Of a DNA stretch of 64,000 nt, positions 15,034 to 24,904 are shown in pieces. The stretch covers positions 1 through 64,000 of the forward strand of contig NZ_JAKEEC010000023.1 of assembly GCF_021483235.1 (NCBI RefSeq), given 5' to 3'. A program made the position numbers and the translations under genes. The stretch's first letter is position 1, and each line of letters opens with the position of its first letter. This DNA is from Arthrobacter alkaliphilus (GTDB lineage: Bacteria; Actinomycetota; Actinomycetes; Actinomycetales; Micrococcaceae). The notes below the pieces were generated by a model that was not told the origin of the DNA, searched no databases, and saw nothing but the letters and a program-made list of their open reading frames with translations.

Positions 15034-18000
15034 CTGTCCAGGCAGGTCGGGCCCAGAAGCACCTTGAGGTCACCGAAAAGCGACGGGGTGGGATTGACCC
15101 GCATGTGCACCGGCAAGCCCATGATTTCGACCTTGGAGTCGCCCTGCAAATGCAGTCTCACCTCGGAGTTTCCCCGGTGGGTGGTCAAGACATCGCGAAG
15201 TTCGGTAACAACGGCCTCCGTCGCCTTGTAAGTGGGCATCGTGATGACGAGGGGACCGTTGGTGCTTTCGCTCAGGTCCGGAACCGAGAGTTCCATGCAG
15301 TTCAGGGTGACCGCACCGTCGTCACGCCGCTGCAAGCGGCCCTTGACCACCACGATCAGGTCCTCGGCAAGGACCGAAGCGATTGGCCCGTAGACCTGGC
15401 CGAAGAACATGACCTCGATGGACGCCCCGAGGTCTTCGATCTCCGCCCGCGCGTAGGCGTTGCCGCTCGCTTTGGCGATCCTGCGGCTGAGGGAAGTGAT
15501 CATGCCCGCGATGGTGACGATGGCGCCGTCGTGCGGTCCGTCTTCGCCAAGGATCGAGGTGATCGACTGCTCGGCATGCTGGCTCAACACGCCCTCGAGC
15601 CCCTGCAGGGGATGGTCCGAGACATACAGGCCGAGCATGTCCCTTTCGAAAGCGAGCTTGTCTTTCTTCTCCCATTCCGGCAGGTCCGGGATCTCCGTGC
15701 TCAGTGAGGCTTGCGGCTCCTGCTCCTCGAATCCGGCAAAGAGATCGAACTGGCCGATCGCTTCATTGCGCTTGAGCGTGATGACAGAGTCGATCGCTTC
15801 TTCGTGGACCATGGCCAAGGCACGGCGGTGGTGGCCGAGGGAGTCGAACGCGCCGGCCTTGATGAGGGACTCGATGGTGCGCTTGTTGCAGACCACCGCC
15901 GGAACCTTCATGAGGAAGTCCTTGAACGAGGTGTAGGCTCCCTCGCTCGCACGGGCCGCCACCATGGCTTCCACCACGTTGACGCCGACATTGCGGATGG
16001 CACCCATTCCGAAGCGGATGTCCGATCCCACAGGGGTGAAGTTGAGGCTCGACTCGTTGACATCCGGCGGAAGGACAGTGATTCCCATGCGCCGGCACTC
16101 ATTGAGGTAGATCGCCGATTTGTCCTTGTCGTCGCCCACGGAGGTGAGCAGGGCAGCCATGTATTCGGGGGCGTAGTGGGCCTTCAGGTATGCAGTCCAA
16201 TACGAGATGACCCCGTACGCTGCGGAGTGCGCCTTGTTGAAAGCGTAGTCGGAGAACGGGAGCAGGATGTCCCACAGGGTCTTGACGGCCTCCATCGAAT
16301 AGCCGTTGTCCTGCATGCCTTGCGAGAAGCCGGCGAACTGCTTGTCCAGTTCGGCCTTCTTCTTCTTGCCCATCGCGCGGCGCAGGATGTCGGCTTGACC
16401 CAGCGAGTAGCCGGCCAGCTTCTGGGCCACGGCCATGACCTGCTCCTGGTACACGATCAGGCCGTATGTTCCGCCGAGGATTTCGGCGAGCGGTTCCTCG
16501 AGCTCCGGGTGGATCGGGATGACTTCCTGGATCTTGTTCTTGCGCAGGGCATAGTCGGTGTGCGCGTTGGCGCCCATGGGACCCGGGCGGTAGAGCGCCA
16601 ACACCGCGGAGATGTCTTCGAAGTTGTCAGGCTTCATGAGCTTGAGCAGCGAACGCATGGGTCCGCCGTCGAGCTGGAAGACGCCCAAAGTGTCGCCGCG
16701 CGCCAGCAACTCGTACGACGCCGGGTCGTCCAACGCCAGGTGCTCGAGATCGAGGTCAACGCCCCGGTTCATCTTGATGTTTTCCAGGGCGTCGGAAATG
16801 ATCGTCAGGTTCCTCAAACCGAGGAAGTCCATCTTGATCAGGCCAAGGCCTTCGGACGTCGGGTAATCGAACTGCGTGATCACCTGGCCGTCCTGGATGC
16901 GGCGCATGATGGGAATGACGTCGATGATGGGGTCCGAAGACATGATGACACCGGCGGCGTGTACGCCCCACTGCCGCTTCAGTCCTTCAATGCCCAGCGC
17001 GGTCTCGAATACCTTGGCGGCCTCCGGGTCCGTGCTGATGAGCTGGCGGAAGTCTGCTGCCTCGCTGTAGCGCTTGGCCTCCGGGTTCTGGATGTCCGCG
17101 AGCGGGATGTCCTTGGCCATCACGGCCGGCGGCAGGGCCTTGGTGAGCTGCTCGCCCATGCTGAACGGGTAGCCAAGCACGCGGGAGGAGTCCTTGAGCG
17201 CCTGCTTGGTCTTGATGGTGCCGTAGGTGACAATCATCGCAACGCGCTCGTCGCCGTACTTCCTAGTGACGTAGTCGATGACCTCGGAACGGCGGCGATC
17301 ATCGAAGTCGACGTCGAAGTCGGGCATGGATACGCGGTCCGGGTTGAGGAAGCGCTCGAAAATCAGGCCGTGCTCGAGCGGGTCGAGGTCGGTGATGCGC
17401 ATGGCGTAGGCCACCATGGAGCCCGCACCGGAGCCACGGCCCGGCCCTACCCGGATGCCGTTGTTCTTGGCCCAGTTGATGAAGTCGGCAACCACGAGGA
17501 AGTAGCCGGGGAATCCCATGGACGTGATGACGTCGAGCTCATAGTCGGCCTGCTTGCGCACCTTGTCCGGGACGCCCTTGGGATAGCGGTAATCCAGTCC
17601 CTTGGCCACCTCCTTGACGAGCCAGGACGTCTCGTCCTCGCCGGGAGGGCATGGGAACCGCGGCATGTAGTTCGCGCCGGTGTTGAAGGACACATCGCAG
17701 CGCTCGGCGATCAACAAGGTGTTGTCGCAGGCCTCGGGATGGTCGCGGAACAGCTCGCGCATCTCCTGCGGCGACTTCAAATAGTAGCCGGAGCCGGAGA
17801 AAGCGAACCGGGAGCCGCCGTTGTCATAGGTGGGCTCGAGCAGGGTGGATCCCGACTGGATAGCCAAGAGGGCCTCGTGGGCCTTGGCGTCATGCTCGTG
17901 CGTGTAGTGGAGGTCGTTGGTGGCCACGAGCGGAAGCTTCAGTTCCTTGGCCAGGCGCAGCAGGTCGCCGGTGACCCGCCGCTCGATGTCCAGGCCGTGG

Positions 18001-18590
18001 TCCATCAGTTCGCAGAAGTAGTTTTCCGCGCCGAAGATGTCCCGGAATTCGGAGGCCGCAGCCAGCGCCTCCCGGTATTGCCCCAGCCGAAGGCGGGTCT
18101 GGATTTCACCGGAAGGGCAACCGGTGGTGGCGATCAGCCCTTCTGAATACGTGTTCAGCAACTCCCGGTCCAAGCGAGGCCATTTGCCGAATACCGAGTC
18201 GAGCGAAGCAATCGAGGATGCCCGGAAAAGATTCCGCATGCCCACGTTGTTGTAGCTCAGCAGGGTCATGTGGGTGTAGGAACCACCACCGGAAACGTCG
18301 TCTTTCCGCTGGCTCTCATCGCCCCAGCGGACGCGCTCCTTGTCGCCGCGTGCGGTGCCCGGCGTGACATAGGCCTCGACGCCGATGATCGGCTTGATGC
18401 CTTTGTCCGTGGCCTTCTTCCAAAAGTCGAAGGCGCCGAACAGGTACCCGTGGTCGGTGGTGGCCAGCGCCGGCATGCCCAACCGCTCGGTCTCGTCAAA
18501 CAACTCGGTGAGGCGGGCCGCTCCATCCAGCATGGAGTATTCGGTGTGGGTGTGCAGGTGGACGAACGAGTCATTGCTGGAAGTCACCAC
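15024..18590 (-). CDS. dnaE: DNA polymerase III alpha subunit
   Basis: 1188 residues, normal for actinobacterial DnaE1. N-terminal PHP domain (FVHLHTHTEYSMLDGAARL), polymerase core with the catalytic aspartates in SMPDFDVDFDDRRR (about residue 420) and RVGPGRGSGAGSMVAYAM, tandem helix-hairpin-helix region, and a C-terminal OB-fold (about residue 1000 on) before a beta-clamp-contact region. It is the replicative polymerase. It lies downstream of rluD on the same strand with a 58-bp gap. No terminator is visible after its stop; the tandem repeat occupies the junction. Confidence 0.98.
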   Translation of the reverse strand: MVTSSNDSFVHLHTHTEYSMLDGAARLTELFDETERLGMPALATTDHGYLFGAFDFWKKATDKGIKPIIGVEAYVTPGTARGDKERVRWGDESQRKDDVSGGGSYTHMTLLSYNNVGMRNLFRASSIASLDSVFGKWPRLDRELLNTYSEGLIATTGCPSGEIQTRLRLGQYREALAAASEFRDIFGAENYFCELMDHGLDIERRVTGDLLRLAKELKLPLVATNDLHYTHEHDAKAHEALLAIQSGSTLLEPTYDNGGSRFAFSGSGYYLKSPQEMRELFRDHPEACDNTLLIAERCDVSFNTGANYMPRFPCPPGEDETSWLVKEVAKGLDYRYPKGVPDKVRKQADYELDVITSMGFPGYFLVVADFINWAKNNGIRVGPGRGSGAGSMVAYAMRITDLDPLEHGLIFERFLNPDRVSMPDFDVDFDDRRRSEVIDYVTRKYGDERVAMIVTYGTIKTKQALKDSSRVLGYPFSMGEQLTKALPPAVMAKDIPLADIQNPEAKRYSEAADFRQLISTDPEAAKVFETALGIEGLKRQWGVHAAGVIMSSDPIIDVIPIMRRIQDGQVITQFDYPTSEGLGLIKMDFLGLRNLTIISDALENIKMNRGVDLDLEHLALDDPASYELLARGDTLGVFQLDGGPMRSLLKLMKPDNFEDISAVLALYRPGPMGANAHTDYALRKNKIQEVIPIHPELEEPLAEILGGTYGLIVYQEQVMAVAQKLAGYSLGQADILRRAMGKKKKAELDKQFAGFSQGMQDNGYSMEAVKTLWDILLPFSDYAFNKAHSAAYGVISYWTAYLKAHYAPEYMAALLTSVGDDKDKSAIYLNECRRMGITVLPPDVNESSLNFTPVGSDIRFGMGAIRNVGVNVVEAMVAARASEGAYTSFKDFLMKVPAVVCNKRTIESLIKAGAFDSLGHHRRALAMVHEEAIDSVITLKRNEAIGQFDLFAGFEEQEPQASLSTEIPDLPEWEKKDKLAFERDMLGLYVSDHPLQGLEGVLSQHAEQSITSILGEDGPHDGAIVTIAGMITSLSRRIAKASGNAYARAEIEDLGASIEVMFFGQVYGPIASVLAEDLIVVVKGRLQRRDDGAVTLNCMELSVPDLSESTNGPLVITMPTYKATEAVVTELRDVLTTHRGNSEVRLHLQGDSKVEIMGLPVHMRVNPTPSLFGDLKVLLGPTCLDSTN

Positions 18591-18648
18591 GACAGTCTAC
18601 CGGGACTGGCCCCGCCGTTGGAGGGGCGCGCTGGAAGCGTGGATCGAG

Positions 18649-19575
18649 TTACGCCTTGCCGCTTTCAAGAAGGTCCAGCGCGTATTGCAGGTCCGCCGGG
18701 TACTGGCTGGTGACTTCCACCCATTCGCCGGTCCGGGGGTGGTTGAAGCCAAGCCGACGCGCGTGCAGCCATTGCCGGGTGAGTCCCAGGTTGGCAGCCA
18801 AACGCGGGTCCGCGCCGTAGGTCAGATCGCCCGCACAGGGGTGCCTGAGGGCCGAGAAATGAACCCGGATCTGGTGTGTCCTGCCTGTCTCAAGGTGAAT
18901 TTCCACGAGGGTCGCCTTGCCGTAGGCCTCAAGGACCTCGTAGTGCGTCACAGAGGGACGCCCGTCCTCGATCACCGCGAAACGCCAATCGTGCCCGGGG
19001 TGGCGTCCGATGGGCGCGTCTATGGTGCCTTCCAGGGGGTCCGGCAGACCTTGGACCACCGCGTGGTAAACCTTGTCCACCGTGCGCTCCTTAAAGGCAC
19101 GCTTCAGGACCGTGTAAGCGTCTTCGCTTTTCGCCACAACCATGACCCCCGACGTTCCGACGTCGAGGCGGTGGACGATGCCGGCGCGTTCAGGCGCGCC
19201 CGAGGTCGAGATCCGGTATCCCGCTCCCGCGAGTCCACCCACCACCGTAGGACCCACCCAACCGGGCGACGGGTGCGCCGCCACGCCGACCGGCTTGTCG
19301 ATGACGACAAAATCGTCATCGTCCAACAGAATGTTCAGGCCTTCCACGACTTCCTCCACGACTTCCAAGGGATCCCTGCGCTCGGGAACGGTGACTTCCA
19401 GTACGGACCCGGCAGTGAGTTTCGCCGACTTGCCCAGCACGTTCGCGGAGACGGTGACGTTGCCCTCGGCGATCAGCAAGGCGGCCGCGGAGCGGGAGAT
19501 CTCCATCATTTTCGCCAAGCCCGCGTCGGCCCTGGCCCCGCCCAATTCCTCGGGCACCACGAACTGCTCAGACAT
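18649..19575 (-). CDS. rluD: RluA family 23S rRNA pseudouridine synthase
   Basis: 308 residues from the ATG at 19575 ([11 protein letters not shown]), which overlaps the lspA stop by 8 bp and implies coupled translation. An S4 RNA-binding domain occupies about residues 15-75 ([20 protein letters not shown]). The catalytic domain has [16 protein letters not shown] with the essential Asp, and [16 protein letters not shown]. It isomerises uridines in ribosomal RNA, probably 23S. The exact target (RluD versus RluC type) is inferred from general similarity. The lspA-rluD pairing is common in actinobacteria. Confidence 0.93.
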   Translation of the reverse strand: MSEQFVVPEELGGARADAGLAKMMEISRSAAALLIAEGNVTVSANVLGKSAKLTAGSVLEVTVPERRDPLEVVEEVVEGLNILLDDDDFVVIDKPVGVAAHPSPGWVGPTVVGGLAGAGYRISTSGAPERAGIVHRLDVGTSGVMVVAKSEDAYTVLKRAFKERTVDKVYHAVVQGLPDPLEGTIDAPIGRHPGHDWRFAVIEDGRPSVTHYEVLEAYGKATLVEIHLETGRTHQIRVHFSALRHPCAGDLTYGADPRLAANLGLTRQWLHARRLGFNHPRTGEWVEVTSQYPADLQYALDLLESGKA

Positions 19576-20188
19576 CGCCCGGAGCCTCACCTTCCGGCTT
19601 GTCGGACGTGGCGGGCGCTGAATCCGCGGAGTGGTGGCGGGAACCGTCCAGTCCAATCCCCCGCAGGGTCAGCAGGCAAATGATGACGACGCCGGACACC
19701 ACCGCCGAGTCGGCGATGTTGAAGATCGCGAAGTTGGGCAACTGGATGAAGTCCACCACGTGGCCCATGGCAAACGAAGGCTCACGGAACAGCCGGTCCG
19801 TGAGGTTTCCGAGGGCGCCACCCAGCAACAGGCCCAGCGCCAAGGACCACCAGGCCGACCCCAATCGACGCACTTGGAACAGAATCACCACCGAAACGGC
19901 CGCCATGACGATCGTGAAGACCCACGTGACGTTTTCACCGATGGAGAAGGCGGCGCCCGAATTGCGGATGTAGTACCAGTGCAGGATCGGCGGCAGGACA
20001 GGGGTCCGCTCGCCTTCGACCATGGTGCTGGTGACCCAGAGCTTGGTCAGCTGGTCAAAGGCGTAGGCGAACACGGCGAAGCCCGCAAAGACCCATAGCA
20101 GTGCTGGACGCCGCGTGCGGGCCTTGGTCCGGGCCGGCTCCACGCTGCTATTGGTTGGCTCGGTGCCGTGAGTTTGTTCGTCGCTCAT
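19568..20188 (-). CDS. lspA: Lipoprotein signal peptidase (signal peptidase II)
   Basis: 206 residues. It is an inner-membrane aspartyl protease that removes signal peptides from diacylglyceryl-modified prolipoproteins. Four membrane helices are visible. Family motifs are [25 protein letters not shown] and [11 protein letters not shown], containing the two catalytic aspartates. There are a charged N-terminal tail of about 30 residues and a hydrophilic C-terminal tail. It is preceded by a terminator behind divIVA, so lspA-rluD(-dnaE) probably has its own promoter in 20189-20232. Confidence 0.96.
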   Translation of the reverse strand: MSDEQTHGTEPTNSSVEPARTKARTRRPALLWVFAGFAVFAYAFDQLTKLWVTSTMVEGERTPVLPPILHWYYIRNSGAAFSIGENVTWVFTIVMAAVSVVILFQVRRLGSAWWSLALGLLLGGALGNLTDRLFREPSFAMGHVVDFIQLPNFAIFNIADSAVVSGVVIICLLTLRGIGLDGSRHHSADSAPATSDKPEGEAPGDV

Positions 20189-20232
20189 AGTGCTTTCATT
20201 CGGTAACCGTGGCTTCTGCGCCTTAACAGGCG

Positions 20233-20269
20233 AAAGCCGGTGGCCGAGGAATCCCCAGCCACCGGCTTT
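20233..20269 (-). terminator. Terminator of divIVA
   Basis: AAAGCCGGTGGC (20233-20244) pairs perfectly with GCCACCGGCTTT (20258-20269) around a 13-base loop, 12 bp after the divIVA stop. On the minus strand it ends in GGCTTTCGCC, so the T-run is short. Confidence 0.75.
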
Positions 20270-20280
20270 CAGAATACTTG

Positions 20281-20955
20281 CTAGACCTCTGCGGCCGCTT
20301 CGCCGACCTCGGGAGCCGCAACTGAGCCGCGGGCATCCAGGTCACGCAGCTGGCCTTCGATGTAGGCCTTCAGGCGGGAGCGGTAGTCGCGCTCAAAGCC
20401 GCGGAGCTGCTCCACCTTGCGTTCGAGAACACTGCGCTGCTGCTCAAGGGCACCGAGGATCTTGCGGGACTTGTCCTGCGCGTCGTTGACGAGGCTGGAG
20501 GCTTCGATCTGTGCCTCGGCGATGATCTTCTCCGCCTGCTGCTGGCCGTCGGCCACGTGCTTGTCGTGCATCTGCTGGGCCATGGCCAGCAGGCCGGCTG
20601 CGGATTCGGCGGAAGGAGAGCCGGCGGAAGCCGCGGCCGGAGCAGCGGCAGAAGCCGGCTCCTTCTTCTTGTCCGCGTCACCCTTTGCCTGGGCGTCTGC
20701 CTTGGCCTGTGCGTCCTTGTCGGCCTTCACCGGAGCCGGCACCTTCTCGACCACGGGTGCCGACGCTGCGCTGGCCGGGACCGCGTTTCCGCTTTCGGCA
20801 AGCTTCTTGCGGAGCTCGTCGTTCTCCTGGTTAAGGCGCCTCAGCTCGACGACGATCTCGTCGAGGAAGTCATCGACCTCGTCCTGGTCGTAGCCTTCGC
20901 GGAACTTGGTCGGCTGAAAGCGCTTGTTGACAACGTCTTCTGGCGTCAAAGCCAT
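20281..20955 (-). CDS. divIVA: DivIVA/Wag31 polar growth coiled-coil protein
   Basis: 224 residues. The N-terminal DivIVA domain reads MALTPEDVVNKRFQPTKFRE followed by GYDQDEVDDFLDEIV, which binds curved membrane at poles and septa. A first coiled coil (about 30-60), a linker of about 80 residues rich in Ala/Lys (KADKDAQAKADAQAKGDADKK), and a second long coiled coil (about 135-200) follow. It organises wall synthesis at the cell pole. The gene closes the division cluster, has its own candidate promoter at 21017-21057 and ends at a terminator. Confidence 0.95.
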   Translation of the reverse strand: MALTPEDVVNKRFQPTKFREGYDQDEVDDFLDEIVVELRRLNQENDELRKKLAESGNAVPASAASAPVVEKVPAPVKADKDAQAKADAQAKGDADKKKEPASAAAPAAASAGSPSAESAAGLLAMAQQMHDKHVADGQQQAEKIIAEAQIEASSLVNDAQDKSRKILGALEQQRSVLERKVEQLRGFERDYRSRLKAYIEGQLRDLDARGSVAAPEVGEAAAEV

Positions 20956-21016
20956 CTGGTCACCTCGTTGGTCTAGTTAGTCAGTAGGCCTTCCGGCCGT
21001 TCAAAACTACGGTACC

Positions 21017-21057
21017 TAAATATCATCTGATTCCCCCAATTCAACACCATAGTGTTG
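21017..21057 (-). promoter_or_regulatory. Candidate divIVA promoter with overlapping palindrome
   Basis: On the minus strand TTGAAT (21044-21039) and TATTTA (21022-21017) are separated by 16 bp. The palindrome CAACAC-CATA-GTGTTG (21042-21057) overlaps the upstream edge of the -35. The gene start is 62 bp downstream. The palindrome could be a regulator site, though none is identified. Confidence 0.4.
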
Positions 21058-21121
21058 GTTCGGAGGTTTGCAGCCCACAAGCCGAAGAAACAGGTCCTAC
21101 GGCACATGCACTGCGGAAGAG

Positions 21122-21409
21122 CTACGCCAGCGAGTAAACGAATCCCATCGCGATGCTGACGACAATAAACACGATCAGAAATGCCAGGTCAAGGGACACC
21201 CCGCCAAGCTGCAGCGGCGGAATCATCCGGCGGATCCGTTTCAACGGCGGATCCGTCACGGAATAGACCACGTGCGCAGCCACCAGGGCTCCGCCACGCG
21301 GGCGCCACTGGCGCGCAAACATCTGCACCAGATCGAAAACGAGCCTGATGATGAGGGTGACCAGGAACAGCAGCAATGCTATGTACAAAAGGCCGAAAAC
21401 AATGCCCAC
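21122..21409 (-). CDS. YggT family membrane protein
   Basis: 95 residues with two membrane helices (IVFGLLYIALLLFLVTLIIRLVF near the N-terminus and LAFLIVFIVVSIAMGFVY near the C-terminus). Between them lies the conserved YggT stretch VYSVTDPPLKRIRRMIPPLQLGGVSLDLAF. YggT proteins accompany sepF and divIVA in many Gram-positives and are linked with division and ion tolerance; no biochemical function is settled. The gene lies between sepF and divIVA, as in Mycobacterium Rv2146c. Confidence 0.93.
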   Translation of the reverse strand: MGIVFGLLYIALLLFLVTLIIRLVFDLVQMFARQWRPRGGALVAAHVVYSVTDPPLKRIRRMIPPLQLGGVSLDLAFLIVFIVVSIAMGFVYSLA

Positions 21410-21468
21410 GGGTTAGCTCAGATCTCCTAGTTCGCCATTTTTCCGGTCAGTCCCTCTATTGCAACACA

Positions 21469-21498
21469 GATGCCAGGCAGATCGCTCTGCCTGGCATC
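21469..21498 (-). terminator. Perfect hairpin between sepF and yggT
   Basis: GATGCCAGGCAGA and TCTGCCTGGCATC form a 13-bp perfect stem with a 4-base loop, 13 bp after the sepF stop. No T-run follows on the minus strand (CTGTGTTGC), so it may act as an attenuator or RNA-stability element rather than a full terminator. Confidence 0.6.
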
Positions 21499-21511
21499 CC
21501 GGTTGACCGTT

Positions 21512-22039
21512 CTAGCTCTGGTTGAAGAACGTTGCTTGGGCTTCGCTGACCTTCTTGTCGTCGCCGAGAACTTCGACGTACGACGGCGACAACAGGAACA
21601 CCTTGCTGGTGACACGCTCAATGCTGCCGTGGAGGCCGAAAACCAACCCGGCGGAAAAATCGACAAGGCGCTTCGCATCCGCTTCGCCCATGTCCGTGAC
21701 ATTCATGATCACGGGGATGCCGTCCCGGAAGCTTTCGCCGATGATCTTGGCGTCATTGTAGGAGCGGGGATGGACGGTGGTGATCTGCTTCAGACCGGAG
21801 GCATCTTCGCGGCTGGACGCCGCACGCTTGATAGGTGTCACGGGTGCGCGGTATTCCTCTTCGGCGACAGGGGGGACTTCACGAACTACTTCACGTACAG
21901 GTGCTGGAGCGCGGCGCTCTTCACGATTGTCGACAGACCGGTCCTCATCCGTGTGCTGCACGTGCTGCTCAGACTCGTAGTGTTCATCGCCATCGGCGAG
22001 CCCAAGATAAACCATTGTCTTGCGCAGTGCGCCAGCCAT
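21512..22039 (-). CDS. sepF: Cell division protein SepF
   Basis: 175 residues. The N-terminal [16 protein letters not shown] is the membrane-anchoring amphipathic helix. A charged linker of about 70 residues is followed by the SepF domain ([51 protein letters not shown]...). SepF tethers FtsZ filaments to the membrane in bacteria that lack FtsA, and no ftsA is present in this cluster. Its place between yggS and yggT is the conserved actinobacterial order. Confidence 0.96.
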   Translation of the reverse strand: MAGALRKTMVYLGLADGDEHYESEQHVQHTDEDRSVDNREERRAPAPVREVVREVPPVAEEEYRAPVTPIKRAASSREDASGLKQITTVHPRSYNDAKIIGESFRDGIPVIMNVTDMGEADAKRLVDFSAGLVFGLHGSIERVTSKVFLLSPSYVEVLGDDKKVSEAQATFFNQS

Positions 22040-22127
22040 GCTGGACTCCTATCGTGTCTGCAGTAGGCGGGCCTGCCCATGACTTGACATCGCTGAATCC
22101 CGGCCCGTCGCTTCCAATACTTTGACG

Positions 22128-22877
22128 CTACCCCACCTGCGGGCGCGAACCGAGAATATCCGAGCCAATTCGCAGGTGTGTCGCACCGAATTGAACGGCA
22201 GCTTCGAGGTCCTGGCTCATCCCGGCGGATATCCCCACGGCGTCCGGATGCAGTCCCCGAAGATCCCTCGAAACGGCCGCGAGTTTCTCGAAAGCCTCCT
22301 CCGGGTGCGCGCCGAGCGGCGCGACGGCCATCACGCCGGCCAGGCGCAGCCCTGCGGCGGTTGCAATGGATTCGGCGAGGCGTTCGACGTCAGACGGTGC
22401 CGCCCCGCCGCGGTGGGCGCCGCCGTCGTCCTCGAGGCTGACCTGGATGTAGCAGTCGAGGTCCGGCCTGCCGGACTCGGACTGTTGCCGCGCGACAGCC
22501 TTTGCGAGGGCCTCGGCAAGTTGCGGCCGGTCGACCGAGTGCACGGACGACGCGTACTTCACGACGGACTTGGCCTTGTTGCTTTGCAGTTGCCCGATGA
22601 AGTGCCAGCGCACCGGCAGTCCGGCGAGTTCGGCGGACTTCGCGGCCGCTTCCTGGTCGCGGTTTTCACCGAAATCAGCCACGCCGAGTTCCGCCAACCG
22701 TGCTACGTCCGCCGCGGGATGGAACTTGCTGACCACGATCAGTTGCGGCTCTTCACTTCGCCCGGCGGCCGCAGTTGCGCTCGAAATCCGTTGGCGGACC
22801 GCGGCGAGCCGTTCCCGCAGTTCGGCGGTACGCGGATCGTCCCCGGAACCTTCCGCCGTCGGGAATTGCTTACTCAT
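22128..22877 (-). CDS. YggS/PROSC family PLP homeostasis protein
   Basis: 249 residues from the ATG at 22877, which overlaps the pgeF stop by 8 bp. It is a single-domain alanine-racemase-like barrel. The PLP lysine lies in LIVVSKFHPAADVARLAELG, and GENRDQEA and WHFIGQLQSNKAK are family hallmarks. The family binds pyridoxal phosphate without known catalysis and buffers PLP and amino acid pools. It is a regular member of actinobacterial ftsZ clusters (Rv2148c). Confidence 0.93.
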   Translation of the reverse strand: MSKQFPTAEGSGDDPRTAELRERLAAVRQRISSATAAAGRSEEPQLIVVSKFHPAADVARLAELGVADFGENRDQEAAAKSAELAGLPVRWHFIGQLQSNKAKSVVKYASSVHSVDRPQLAEALAKAVARQQSESGRPDLDCYIQVSLEDDGGAHRGGAAPSDVERLAESIATAAGLRLAGVMAVAPLGAHPEEAFEKLAAVSRDLRGLHPDAVGISAGMSQDLEAAVQFGATHLRIGSDILGSRPQVG

Positions 22878-23565
22878 GCGTCCACACCAAGCCGGCAAAC
22901 CGGCCCGTTCGTTGATTGCGCCTGTACGAGTACAGGCTGGGGGTCTCCCGCGTGCACTCCCCCGAGTACTCGACAGCGACGTCGTGTGCCCGTAACTGGG
23001 CGCGCACACCGGCGGGCAGGTCGAGTGCCGGCGTGCCCCACGAGGTGGTGGACCAGGTTTCCGGGACCGCGGACGCTACGTCCGCACGCAGTTGTTCCGG
23101 AACTTCGTAGCATTCACCGCAGATGGAGGGACCCACCCAAGCGCTGATGGCCGCTGCCCCGCGGTTCCGCATCTCGACCACGGCGGCTGAAACGATATCC
23201 GCGGCGACGCCGGGCCGGCCCGCGTGGATTACTGCAAGGACGGGATCGGCGTCGTCGCGACCTTCGCCCACGAGCACAACGGGGACGCAGTCGGCCACCA
23301 TGACCGCGAGGGGTTGCCCCTTTGACACCATTGCGTCCGCCGTTGGCCCATCCCCGAATTCGGAGATGAACGCGACGGCTTTTCCGTGGACCTGGTTCAT
23401 GAACTGGAAATGGCGTTCCCCGAGCCCCGCCGCTGCTTCCAGCCGGGCCCGGCGCGCCATGACGTCGTCAGGATCGTCCGCTACGTGCAGTGCAAGGTTG
23501 CCCGCATCGTCATCGGAGAAGGCGACCGAAATTCCCGGCCGCACTTCTTGTCGCCACCAAAACAC
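22870..23565 (-). CDS. pgeF: PgeF/YfiH family purine nucleoside phosphorylase / peptidoglycan editing factor
   Basis: 231 residues, formerly called multicopper polyphenol oxidase (DUF152). The family signatures are MNQVHGKAV, VMVADCVPVVLVG, VIHAGRPGVAADIV and WVGPSICGECYEVP, which supply the His and Cys residues of the zinc site. Homologues cleave purine nucleosides or remove L-Ser from misassembled peptidoglycan precursors; which applies here cannot be told. It follows ftsZ by 37 bp and overlaps the next gene, so the three are co-expressed. Confidence 0.92.
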   Translation of the reverse strand: MFWWRQEVRPGISVAFSDDDAGNLALHVADDPDDVMARRARLEAAAGLGERHFQFMNQVHGKAVAFISEFGDGPTADAMVSKGQPLAVMVADCVPVVLVGEGRDDADPVLAVIHAGRPGVAADIVSAAVVEMRNRGAAAISAWVGPSICGECYEVPEQLRADVASAVPETWSTTSWGTPALDLPAGVRAQLRAHDVAVEYSGECTRETPSLYSYRRNQRTGRFAGLVWTHE

Positions 23566-23602
23566 TACTGGCTAACTCTCCTGGGTGGTTTGGGCAGACC
23601 TG

Positions 23603-24835
23603 TTACTTCAGGAAGTCCGGAACATCGAGGTCGTCGTTGCGGCTTCCCGTAAGGTCCGGTTCGACGACGGCGGGGAGGTCGACGTCGAAGCCCGAGTCGG
23701 CGGGCAACGCGGACGGGCGCTGCTGGCCCCAGCTGCTCAAGCCGGAGGCGCCCACGCCGGCAGCCGCGTGCTGGGGCGCAGAGTAGGCCGGAGCAGCCGA
23801 AGGTGCTGCCGGACGCTCCTGGGCCGCAGGGGCCTGGTGCTGGCCTGGCTGCTGGGCAGCCGTCTGGTTCATCGAGGGCGAGGTGGCCTTGAGGTCGTCA
23901 AAACCAGCGGCGATGACCGTGACGCGTGCCTCGTCGCCCAGGGCGTCGTCGATCACGGCACCGAAGATGATGTTGGCTTCCGGGTGCGCCACTTCCTGCA
24001 CGAGCCGAGCAGCTTCGTTGATCTCGAACAGGCCCAGGTCCGAACCGCCTTGGATGGAGAGCAGGACGCCGTGGGCGCCGTCGATCGAAGCTTCCAGGAG
24101 CGGCGAAGCGATGGCAAGCTCGGCGGCCTTGACGGCACGGTCCTCGCCGCGCGCCGAGCCGATGCCCATCAGCGCGGAGCCGGCGCCCTGCATGACCGAC
24201 TTGACGTCGGCGAAGTCAAGGTTGATCAAACCAGGGGTCGTGATGAGGTCGGTGATGCCTTGGACACCGGAAAGGAGCACCTGGTCAGCGGACCGGAAAG
24301 CGTCCAGGACGGAGACGTTGCGGTCGCTGATGGACAGGAGGCGGTCGTTGGGGATCACGATCAGGGTGTCGACTTCGTCGCGCAAGGCGTCGATGCCAGC
24401 CTCGGCGGAACCCGCCCGGCGGCGGCCTTCGAACGTGAACGGCCTGGTGACGACGCCGATGGTCAGGGCGCCGAGCGAGCGGGCAATCCGGGCAACGACG
24501 GGAGCGCCGCCGGTACCGGTGCCGCCGCCTTCACCTGCGGTGACGAAGACCATGTCGGCCCCGCGGAGGACCTCTTCGATCTCATCGGCGTGGTCCTCGG
24601 CGGCCTGGCGTCCGACGTCCGGGTTGGCGCCGGCTCCCAGTCCTCGCGTGAGTTCGCGTCCGACGTCGAGCTTGACGTCCGCGTCGCTCATGAGGAGAGC
24701 CTGGGCATCGGTGTTGATGGCGATGAACTCGACGCCGCGGAGGCCGACTTCGATCATTCGGTTAACTGCATTCACGCCACCGCCGCCGATGCCGACGACC
24801 TTGATGACGGCCAAGTAATTCTGCGGTGCTGCCAC
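23603..24835 (-). CDS. ftsZ: Cell division GTPase FtsZ
   Basis: 410 residues from the GTG at 24835 ([20 protein letters not shown]); an upstream TTG at 24883 is unlikely. The tubulin signature [10 protein letters not shown] lies in the GTP-binding domain, and the T7 loop is [11 protein letters not shown]. After the core comes a roughly 65-residue Gln/Ala/Pro-rich linker, and the protein ends in the conserved [10 protein letters not shown] peptide that binds SepF and FtsW. A 214-bp upstream gap with a consensus -35 gives it its own promoter within the cluster. Confidence 0.98.
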   Translation of the reverse strand: MAAPQNYLAVIKVVGIGGGGVNAVNRMIEVGLRGVEFIAINTDAQALLMSDADVKLDVGRELTRGLGAGANPDVGRQAAEDHADEIEEVLRGADMVFVTAGEGGGTGTGGAPVVARIARSLGALTIGVVTRPFTFEGRRRAGSAEAGIDALRDEVDTLIVIPNDRLLSISDRNVSVLDAFRSADQVLLSGVQGITDLITTPGLINLDFADVKSVMQGAGSALMGIGSARGEDRAVKAAELAIASPLLEASIDGAHGVLLSIQGGSDLGLFEINEAARLVQEVAHPEANIIFGAVIDDALGDEARVTVIAAGFDDLKATSPSMNQTAAQQPGQHQAPAAQERPAAPSAAPAYSAPQHAAAGVGASGLSSWGQQRPSALPADSGFDVDLPAVVEPDLTGSRNDDLDVPDFLK

Positions 24836-24904
24836 GTTTCGTGCCCCTTGCTTGTGTCCTATAGCGAAACAGATCGAGTCCAACTTGAATCCTTGGACCT
24901 TAAC

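Noticed and set aside
15711-18146. 811-codon plus-strand frame opposite dnaE
   Set aside because: A shadow of dnaE. It has no ribosome binding site, and its composition is Val/Gly/Arg/His-rich as expected for antisense of high-GC code.
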